Made by a program: the position numbers and the translations under genes
Assembly: GCA_022571715.1 (NCBI GenBank)
Contig: JACZXH010000005.1
Span: forward strand, 1 to 64,000
DNA length: 64,000 bases
Source of the DNA: Bacteroidota bacterium
GTDB lineage: Bacteria; Bacteroidota; Bacteroidia; Cytophagales; Cyclobacteriaceae
Reading direction: 5' to 3'
Notes under the pieces: generated by a model
Told to the model about the DNA's origin: nothing
Database searches by the model: none
The model's input: the letters and a program-made list of their open reading frames with translations, nothing else
Shown here: positions 51,801 through 59,037 of the stretch, in pieces
Numbering within the stretch: position 1 is the first letter of the stretch
How the letters are laid out: every line of letters begins with the position of its first letter

Positions 51801-51952
51801 TTGTCGAAGAGCTGAAGGTAATGGGGAATCGATTCCTGGTTTAGATGAAAAGAAAGAAACTCCTTAATATTGGCTCGTTCATCTTCGGTAACCCGCTCTT
51901 TTGCAACAATAGAAAATAACTGTATGATTACATTTAATAATTCTTCACTCAT
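48860..51952 (-). CDS. TerB-like / FHA-like / ABCG-type ATPase / ABC2 membrane fusion protein
   Basis: N-terminal [35 protein letters not shown]; Walker A [19 protein letters not shown]; signature [43 protein letters not shown]; C-terminal TM segments. Confidence 0.9.
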   Translation of the reverse strand: [1030 protein letters not shown]

Positions 51953-52071
51953 TTTTTACCTTCTGAAAATGCATGAAACAGCATGCCTAAAAATAGTATA
52001 ATTATAAATGGTTTAAAACACCTGAACTAAACTTCGATTACGGATTGGATATGAAAACAACCATTAGTTGT

Positions 52072-53175
52072 TCAGGCCGCCTGCTGCTCTTCCTGCTTCG
52101 GTGATTTTTTTATCTTAATATACTTGCGCGGACCTGATACTCCCATAAGAAATGCATATGGATGAAACGCATCAATATTTTCAAATATTATTTTCAATGT
52201 ACCTAATAGTGGTATTGCAACAAGCATACCAGGTATGCCCCATAACATGCCACCCAAAACGATGCCAATAATCGTAAAAAATGGATTGATTTGAACACTT
52301 CCGCCTGTAATGTTGGGCGTAAGTATATTATTCTCTGTAAATTGAATGATCATAAATAGTATCAGAACTCCGATTGCTTTTTCAGGTGTACCTGACAAAA
52401 GCGTAAATGTCAGGGGTATTGACGCTCCAATCAGTGTTCCAAAGTACGGAATCAGATTCATTAGCGCAGACAATATTCCAAACATGATTGCATATTTTAT
52501 CCCAACAATCCATAATCCAAGTGAGTTAAGTACACATAAAATCATCACTACCGCTACTACACCACCAATATATTTTCGTGTTACATCCGATAACTGATCC
52601 ATCACTTTTTTAGTGGCTGCATGTTTACCATTTGGCGTTATCATCAATACAAAATTTCTGAATTTATTTCTGTAAAATGTCATGAAGAATACATATACGG
52701 GAAGAATTCCAAATGTAAATATGGTGGTAGTGGTTGCTGACAGAGCACTCTGTATATTGCCAGCACCTGTTTCAAGCATTTTATTTAAATTGTCACGCAT
52801 CCATTGTTTCTGACTGCCTACACTTATGCCGAAAATGGTTTCGACCTTATTTTGAATGATTTCAAGACTAACCATGGCATTCGCTTTTATAGCTTGAAAG
52901 TCAGCAAGAAAAAATGTGAGCCGGTTGTATAAAAAGAACAAAATGCCACCTATAACCGATATTCCGAACAAAATGCTGATGATAATGGCCAAAGTTCGTG
53001 GTACCCTCTTTTTTTCAAGCTGGTAAGATATCGGAAACAACAGGTAAGAAAACAGTACGCCGATAAACAACGGATACAAAAAATTTCTCCCGACACTTGC
53101 AACGACAATAAACGCTATTATCCCGACGAGCCCGACCGTTATTTTAACTATCAAAGACTGATTTTGCAGTATCAT
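52072..53175 (-). CDS. AI-2E family transporter / permease
   Basis: PVYVFFMTFYRNKF, YIGGVVAVVMILCVLNSLGLWIVGIKYAIMFGILSALMNLIPYFGTLIGASIP, NPFFTIIGIVLGGMLWGIPGMLVAIPLLGTLKIIFEN. Confidence 0.95.
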   Translation of the reverse strand: MILQNQSLIVKITVGLVGIIAFIVVASVGRNFLYPLFIGVLFSYLLFPISYQLEKKRVPRTLAIIISILFGISVIGGILFFLYNRLTFFLADFQAIKANAMVSLEIIQNKVETIFGISVGSQKQWMRDNLNKMLETGAGNIQSALSATTTTIFTFGILPVYVFFMTFYRNKFRNFVLMITPNGKHAATKKVMDQLSDVTRKYIGGVVAVVMILCVLNSLGLWIVGIKYAIMFGILSALMNLIPYFGTLIGASIPLTFTLLSGTPEKAIGVLILFMIIQFTENNILTPNITGGSVQINPFFTIIGIVLGGMLWGIPGMLVAIPLLGTLKIIFENIDAFHPYAFLMGVSGPRKYIKIKKSPKQEEQQAA

Positions 53176-53495
53176 TAGCGTTTCATTTTCAAGAAGACTA
53201 AATTAAGCCAATTGTAGCATTTAATGCGTGTTGAACATTAAAAAATACTGATATTAGAATAATTAATAATTTCAATTATGTTCTTTGTAAATTCAGCTAT
53301 CAAATCATATATTCAGTATATGTATGCCCGTCCTTGCCCTATAGGTAGCCAATTTTTAAACTGCAAGGACCCACTTTCTGCCAGCCCTGATGATCTTCAG
53401 GCATGGAGAGCAGGCGGATTAGCATTCTTGGTTGTTAAGATTTACTTAAAGAATCTTCACTTCTATCTAATGACAGTACTTTTAGGATGCCATAG

Positions 53496-55937
53496 TTATT
53501 CAGTTCTCAGTATATCCGAAGGGTTCGCTCTTATTACCATTAAGGTCTGATAACTTATCGTGAACAGAGAAATTACAATAATGATTGTTCCCGCCAGCAA
53601 AAATATCAATGGCGTAATGGTTATCCGGTATTCAAACACACTTAGCCAGTTATCCATGATGTACCATGTAACCGGTATGGCAATGAGCAGGGCTATTATA
53701 ATCAGCAAAACAAATTTTCCGGCCAGGATATAAACCAGGTTATTACGTGAAGCACCTAACACTTTTCTTATGCTTATCTCTTTGATTCGCGCTGAAAGGA
53801 TCAGGGCTGAAAAGCCAAATAACCCCAGGCAACTGATAATAACAGCCAGTGTGGTAGCGCTTGTCATAATTTTACCAATGTTTTCTTCTTTCAGGTATTG
53901 TTCTTTCAAATTTTCATCAAGAAAATCGTAATCAAAAGGTTCTCCCAAATATATTTCATTCCAGACAGTACGAATTTTGCCTAACACTTCACTGGTTTCT
54001 TCCGGGGCTATCCGTATTAAAATTTTAGGAGAAGGGCTGCTTCCTATATTTACATTTTGAGCGCCACTAAAGCCAAGATCGACATTCAATGCCATTACCA
54101 GCGGTCCGATGGGTGCATGCAATGATTCAATATGAAAATCCTCCACAACACCAATGATTTCATGATCTTGGAATTGACCATTTGGGATCATGCTGCCTAC
54201 CGGGTTTTCAATTCCGAATTCCCTGACAAAAGATTCATTCACGATCAATGAACGTCTGTAATCGGCTTGGTTTTCTTCGTTGAAATCTCTGCCTTCTACA
54301 AGTTTTATAGCCAGTGTATTCAGGTAATCAACGCTAACCGTGTTATAATAAAAACTATATTGCACGTCTTCATTCAGCCAACCAATATTTGTCCATGTGC
54401 CCTGTTCAAAGGTGTGTGATGCCATAGCGGCATTAATTATTTCCGGAAAGGGCTTAAGTGCACGTATCATTTTGTCCCCTTTTTCCATCCCCTTAGTAAC
54501 CATTTCCCTCACCCCTTTTGCATCGTCAACATTCAACGTAAGCACTACTACGTGCTCCTTATCAAAACCCAGGTTCTTGTTTTGTAAAAAACGTAACTGA
54601 TTTTTCATAATAAGTGTGGCTGAGATCAGAAAAATTGAAAGCACAAACTGACCTGCAATGAGAACAGTTCGAAGAGAATGCCCGCCGGCATGCATCATAA
54701 TACTTCCTTTGAGCATGGAAATGGTATTAAACCCCGACATGATCAAGGCAGGATAAAAACCTGATAAAACACCAATTAGAAGTGAAAGAAGCACGAAAAT
54801 ACCAATATTTTCACCAGTAAGTTCAAATGCAAGCTCCTTATCAGAAAATTCATTGAACATAGGCAACGCGAGCAATGCAATAAAAATGCCAATCAACAAT
54901 GCAATCAAGGATGTGATAACTGCTTCGCCGATAAACTGTCGCACTAGCTGGCCCTTGTAGGCGCCCACTGATTTTCGAATACCTATTTCTTTTGAACGCT
55001 CCATTGATCTGCCCAGCGATAGCGTTACAAAATTTATACCGGCTATAACAAGTATAAGTATGGCAATCGCACCAAGTATGAAAATGGTTTTCGGGTCACC
55101 TACCTCGTTGTCGCTGGGAGGAAGATCAGCATTAAGATGGATGTCTTTCAATGGCTGCAGAAAGATGGCATATTCCATTTCTTCAAGATTTTCTCCGAGC
55201 ACCTGATTTACAAGCGATACAAATTTTGCCGATACTGTTAGTGGATCTGCTTCTTCGCGGAGCATAATGAAATTCTGTCCTGTAATCATAAACCATGATG
55301 TAAGCATCTGTTCAGGAAAGATATCTTTCAGATAATGATCAGACACAATCAGTTCAAACCGGATACTACTGTTTGAAGGAACATTTTCCAAAACTGCCTT
55401 CACTTCAAATTCACGTAGCTGGCCATTTATATTTATAACGAGGTCAGAGCCGGCAGCGTTAATACTACCAAAATACTTTTCGGCTATTTTTCTGCTGATG
55501 ACTAAATCACCCGGATCAGTAAGAACACTAGCTGTATTACCGCTTACAACTTCGAAATCAAACATTTCGAAGAAATGCGACCCGACAATAGTAATATTTT
55601 CATTAAATGACATATCGCCTTTTTTAACTAAATCATTAAAAGACGTAAACACCGTATATTTTTCAATTTCTTCATACGATTCATAGAGCTGTTTGCCCAT
55701 ACTAAAAGGAGTGACTGTGTTGACATTTTCCTTTCCACTATGTTTTTCTTTAGTCCAGGGGCGGTATATCCTGTCAGCATTGGTATGGAAGGTGTCGTAG
55801 GTAAGTTCATTTTTCACAAACAGAATGATGAGTATGGCACATGCTATACCCACTGAGAGGCCGAAAATGTTGATAAATGAAATAAATTTGGAACGGAGCA
55901 GGCTTCTTAAGGCAATTTTTAGGTAATTGATGAGCAT
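53496..55937 (-). CDS. FtsX-like / MacB-type ABC transporter permease
   Basis: INIFGLSVGIACAILIILFVKNELTYDTFHTNADRIYR; two FtsX domains with SKEIGIRKSVGAYKGQLVRQF and IKEISIRKVLGASRNNLVYIL. Confidence 0.96.
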   Translation of the reverse strand: MLINYLKIALRSLLRSKFISFINIFGLSVGIACAILIILFVKNELTYDTFHTNADRIYRPWTKEKHSGKENVNTVTPFSMGKQLYESYEEIEKYTVFTSFNDLVKKGDMSFNENITIVGSHFFEMFDFEVVSGNTASVLTDPGDLVISRKIAEKYFGSINAAGSDLVININGQLREFEVKAVLENVPSNSSIRFELIVSDHYLKDIFPEQMLTSWFMITGQNFIMLREEADPLTVSAKFVSLVNQVLGENLEEMEYAIFLQPLKDIHLNADLPPSDNEVGDPKTIFILGAIAILILVIAGINFVTLSLGRSMERSKEIGIRKSVGAYKGQLVRQFIGEAVITSLIALLIGIFIALLALPMFNEFSDKELAFELTGENIGIFVLLSLLIGVLSGFYPALIMSGFNTISMLKGSIMMHAGGHSLRTVLIAGQFVLSIFLISATLIMKNQLRFLQNKNLGFDKEHVVVLTLNVDDAKGVREMVTKGMEKGDKMIRALKPFPEIINAAMASHTFEQGTWTNIGWLNEDVQYSFYYNTVSVDYLNTLAIKLVEGRDFNEENQADYRRSLIVNESFVREFGIENPVGSMIPNGQFQDHEIIGVVEDFHIESLHAPIGPLVMALNVDLGFSGAQNVNIGSSPSPKILIRIAPEETSEVLGKIRTVWNEIYLGEPFDYDFLDENLKEQYLKEENIGKIMTSATTLAVIISCLGLFGFSALILSARIKEISIRKVLGASRNNLVYILAGKFVLLIIIALLIAIPVTWYIMDNWLSVFEYRITITPLIFLLAGTIIIVISLFTISYQTLMVIRANPSDILRTE

Positions 55938-55999
55938 AATTCCAGGTGTAAAGTTTTAATACGATTTAGTATGCTAAAACGAAAAAACAGGGAAATGGG

Positions 56000-56230
56000 T
56001 TATACACCCAGTTGAGTAACCTGGTCAAAATAATACTTGCTTCTATCCGTATCTGTTATGCGCCAACTATCAGGAAAACTAATTACCTCAATTCTAATAT
56101 CCTCCCTTGAAAGCATAACTACTTGTTGATTTTCGTCAAAATAGAACTTACCTGATTTTCCATTGAAATTAAATGAGGATAGGTCTGATAATCCCGCGTT
56201 AAAATTCGATGAACAATTGCAGTATAAATC
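56000..56230 (-). pseudogene. Fragment resembling the N-terminal region of Bacteroidota RHS/YD-repeat-type proteins
   Basis: 76-codon open frame with no proper start: DLYCNCSSNFNAGLSDLSSFNFNGKSGKFYFDENQQVVMLSREDIRIEVISFPDSWRITDTDRSKYYFDQVTQLGV*. The FNFNGxSGKFxFD pattern is familiar from these large proteins. Confidence 0.5.
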
Positions 56231-56246
56231 TTAAGTAACGGTGTAT

Positions 56247-56284
56247 CAAAAGAAAAACCACCGGAACTTCCATTACCGGTGGTT
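56247..56284 (-). terminator. Rho-independent terminator downstream of the 56310..56990 membrane protein gene
   Basis: Minus-strand AACCACCGG-TAATGGAAGTT-CCGGTGGTT followed by TTTCTTTT. Confidence 0.8.
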
Positions 56285-56309
56285 ATATTGCAATGTAAAT
56301 CAAAGTATC

Positions 56310-56990
56310 CTATCCTGAACGGGTGTATAATTCATTTTCATGTTTCACCCAGTCACTGGCTTCATTTTTCAGCATTTCTTCCTTGTCTTTCCAGTCCATG
56401 CCCGGCATGTTGATCAGGCCCGCCATCCGGGCTTCGGTTGCTCGTATCACATGATTTTTCTTGAAAAGAATTTTATCGCTGATCACAAAAATAATGACAC
56501 CCAGTACAACCCACATGGCAACCACGGAAGACCCGATCCCTCCATGATACTCTTGGTTAGAAGTTACAAACATGCGATGAACGAGACTGCTCAGAAAATA
56601 CCCGAACGGAATACCCACCAAATAAGACGGATAGTAATTCTTTGGAAAAAGCAGAAAGATACCGAAAATGGCTATAAGCGGGGCCCACAATTCACCACAC
56701 GCCCAGAACCAGAAATACAATTCTTCAAAATACCAGCCCTCTCCTGTTTCAGCAATGTATTTACTCTCCAAAAAATTGGGTATGGTTATCAGGCTGGTGT
56801 TAATAAGATATTCGCCAAATCCATCAATCGGAAAAAGCAAATAGATCATTTTTGAGGACGGGGCTATAATTAACAACAACAAAAGGCCCCAGCGGAGCCT
56901 TTTGTTTGCCCACATGGAGTACAGGAATCCTGCAAACTTCATGCGGCCAATATTGAGTTCGTTTGACAAGTGCCTTGCCGTACCTGTCAT
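56310..56990 (-). CDS. Hypothetical polytopic membrane protein
   Basis: ORF track starts at 57287, but the likely start is ATG 56990 (MTGTARHLSNELNIGRMKFAGFLYSMWANKRLRWGLLLLLIIAPS...) 14 bp after the upstream small ORF stops and preceded by GAGG. About 5 TM segments. Confidence 0.7.
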   Translation of the reverse strand: MTGTARHLSNELNIGRMKFAGFLYSMWANKRLRWGLLLLLIIAPSSKMIYLLFPIDGFGEYLINTSLITIPNFLESKYIAETGEGWYFEELYFWFWACGELWAPLIAIFGIFLLFPKNYYPSYLVGIPFGYFLSSLVHRMFVTSNQEYHGGIGSSVVAMWVVLGVIIFVISDKILFKKNHVIRATEARMAGLINMPGMDWKDKEEMLKNEASDWVKHENELYTRSG

Positions 56991-57003
56991 CCTCAGCCAA
57001 TAT

Positions 57004-57204
57004 TTATTTAATCGTATTGAAAGACTGGAATGTGTTTGTGTCTTTCTTACATTTCGGAAAATCTGGGGATCCCGGCCAACAGGGTCCCTCTTCGGCCTGA
57101 ACCTGCGGAACACTTGCCCATAGAAACGCTCCAAGTGCGAGGGTAGCTGCTGTAAAACCGATTTTCTTGAGAACTCTTTTTGGTAATAATACGTTGTTTC
57201 GCAT
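57004..57204 (-). CDS. Small secreted Cys-containing peptide precursor (66 aa)
   Basis: MRNNVLLPKRVLKKIGFTAATLALGAFLWASVPQVQAEEGPCWPGSPDFPKCKKDTNTFQSFNTIK: signal peptide with VQA-EE cleavage pattern and two Cys in the mature part. Confidence 0.65.
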   Translation of the reverse strand: MRNNVLLPKRVLKKIGFTAATLALGAFLWASVPQVQAEEGPCWPGSPDFPKCKKDTNTFQSFNTIK

Positions 57205-57745
57205 GTTTGTTGGGGTTTAGTTATGCTTTGTTTTGTTTCCCCAATATTAGAAGATGCGAAATCACTTGTCAACTCACGAATGCCCATTCTTCAAAAATTT
57301 ATATTTCAAACGAATCGATTTTATCTGCAATTTCCCCAAATAATTATGTAACAATTTAAACGAAATGTTTTACAATATAGAAACAGAAATAATTATTTAA
57401 AATACAAAATTTCAAAATATTAAATAAGTCATATTTTATCAAAAACTAAAAGTTCTTTAAAAAATTATATTATTCTAATCTTATAAATGCTTAATTAAAC
57501 TAAATTTGATATTAAAATAGTATTATTTTAAGAAAATAAAAATTATTATTCGTGATTAAATTCTTTATTAAGTATAAAAGTAACCAAGGCTCATTCCGCT
57601 AAATACAGATAATATAATCCATGCAGAAGTTAAAAAAATGGTGAAGATTAGCTGTAAAAAGCAATATGATGTTGCAAAGTATATGTTAATTTCTTTAGTT
57701 TCAAGCAATTTATCTATAATTTACCTTCCTTACTTACCAGTAATT

Positions 57746-57934
57746 ATGAGAATAAGCGTATTTTTTATTTGGGTTTTAGTATTGATGCTAATGTTGCCCG
57801 GATTAAGTTCCTGTCAACGAAAATCACTTGCTAATTCAAATTATATGGTAAAGCCAGTCAATCATCACAGGTACTACAGTCCTAAAATGGACCGGCGTCT
57901 GCCAAGGACTAAAATTGTGAAGATCAAAAACTGA
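57746..57934 (+). CDS. Small basic lipoprotein, unknown function
   Basis: MRISVFFIWVLVLMLMLPGLSSCQRKSLANSNYMVKPVNHHRYYSPKMDRRLPRTKIVKIKN: lipobox GLSSC; start trimmed from 57638. Confidence 0.55.
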   Translation: MRISVFFIWVLVLMLMLPGLSSCQRKSLANSNYMVKPVNHHRYYSPKMDRRLPRTKIVKIKN

Positions 57935-57961
57935 CAGGCCCGATCTTATATACCGCAAATA

Positions 57962-58978
57962 ATGCCCCCGAATATATCAGTTATCCTTCCGGTGTATAAC
58001 GGCGAAGGAACCATCCGAAAGGCAATCGAATCTATCCTGCAACAGACCTGCAGTGATTTTGAATTGTTGCTCATTAACGATGGATCTACGGACCATACCC
58101 TGGAGGTTGTTGCCGGTTTGTCTGGCCAGGGAGGCCTTCCTGATCCACGGATCAGCATATATGATCGCCCACACCGGGGATTGGCCTCCGCCTTAAACTA
58201 TGGAATCAGGCAAGCCTCCGGAACATACATTGCACGTATGGATGCCGATGATTACGCTTACCCCAACCGCTTTGCTCTGCAGCTATGTTACCTGGAACAA
58301 AACCCGGATATTGATGTATGCGCTACACAGGTAATATTTGAGGGCGATCCAGAAAATGAGGGGTTAATACAATACGTGACGTGGCAGAACCGGCTTACAA
58401 GTCACCGGCAAATGTACCTGAACCGGTTTGTGGATTCACCGGTTATCCACCCTACCCTCATAATCAGAAAATCGGTTTTTACTGCACACGGATTTTATCC
58501 GGAAAAGAAAGGGCCGGAAGATTTCCGGCTTTGGCTGCAGTGGATGGCGCAGGGTGTACGTTTTGGTAAAGTAGAAATGAAACTTTTTAAATGGTACGAC
58601 TCCCCGGGCCGGCTTACACGGCAGCACCCTCATTATAACCGCGATATATTCTTCAGGTTAAAAGCAAAATACTTTGCCGAATGGTTCAATAGCCGACCAC
58701 ATAAAGACAATGCTTCCGATATCTGGATTTGTGGTACAGGACGCCATGTAAATCACAGGACGCGGTGGCTTTCACATTTTGGCATTACTATTAAAGGAAA
58801 TGTGGATATCAAATGCATCAGTCCAACCAAACATAAGATTCGTTATTCAGACATTCATAACCTTTCCAATCCGTTTTTTCTTTCGTATGTGAGCGACCGG
58901 AAGGGACGCATGGAAATTCATGCTTTTATGACTGATTCTGGATATACCGAAGGCGTTAATTTCTATATGATGGCCTGA
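57962..58978 (+). CDS. Glycosyltransferase family 2
   Basis: ISVILPVYNGEGTIRKAIESILQQTCSDFELLLINDGSTDHTLEVV...YIARMDADDYAYPNRFALQ. Confidence 0.96.
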   Translation: MPPNISVILPVYNGEGTIRKAIESILQQTCSDFELLLINDGSTDHTLEVVAGLSGQGGLPDPRISIYDRPHRGLASALNYGIRQASGTYIARMDADDYAYPNRFALQLCYLEQNPDIDVCATQVIFEGDPENEGLIQYVTWQNRLTSHRQMYLNRFVDSPVIHPTLIIRKSVFTAHGFYPEKKGPEDFRLWLQWMAQGVRFGKVEMKLFKWYDSPGRLTRQHPHYNRDIFFRLKAKYFAEWFNSRPHKDNASDIWICGTGRHVNHRTRWLSHFGITIKGNVDIKCISPTKHKIRYSDIHNLSNPFFLSYVSDRKGRMEIHAFMTDSGYTEGVNFYMMA

Positions 58979-59037
58979 AATGGCTTCGATATCCATACGA
59001 TTTCTTTAATTTTCCAAAAAACTAAATCCCATCTGCC

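Noticed and set aside
53278-53550. 90-aa plus-strand ORF between AI-2E and FtsX permease genes
   Set aside because: Overlaps the FtsX gene end, no recognisable motif or clear coding composition.
56310-57287. Full 325-aa reading of the membrane protein ORF
   Set aside because: First ~99 residues are out-of-frame reading through the small secreted peptide gene; hydrophobic membrane part starts properly at 56990.
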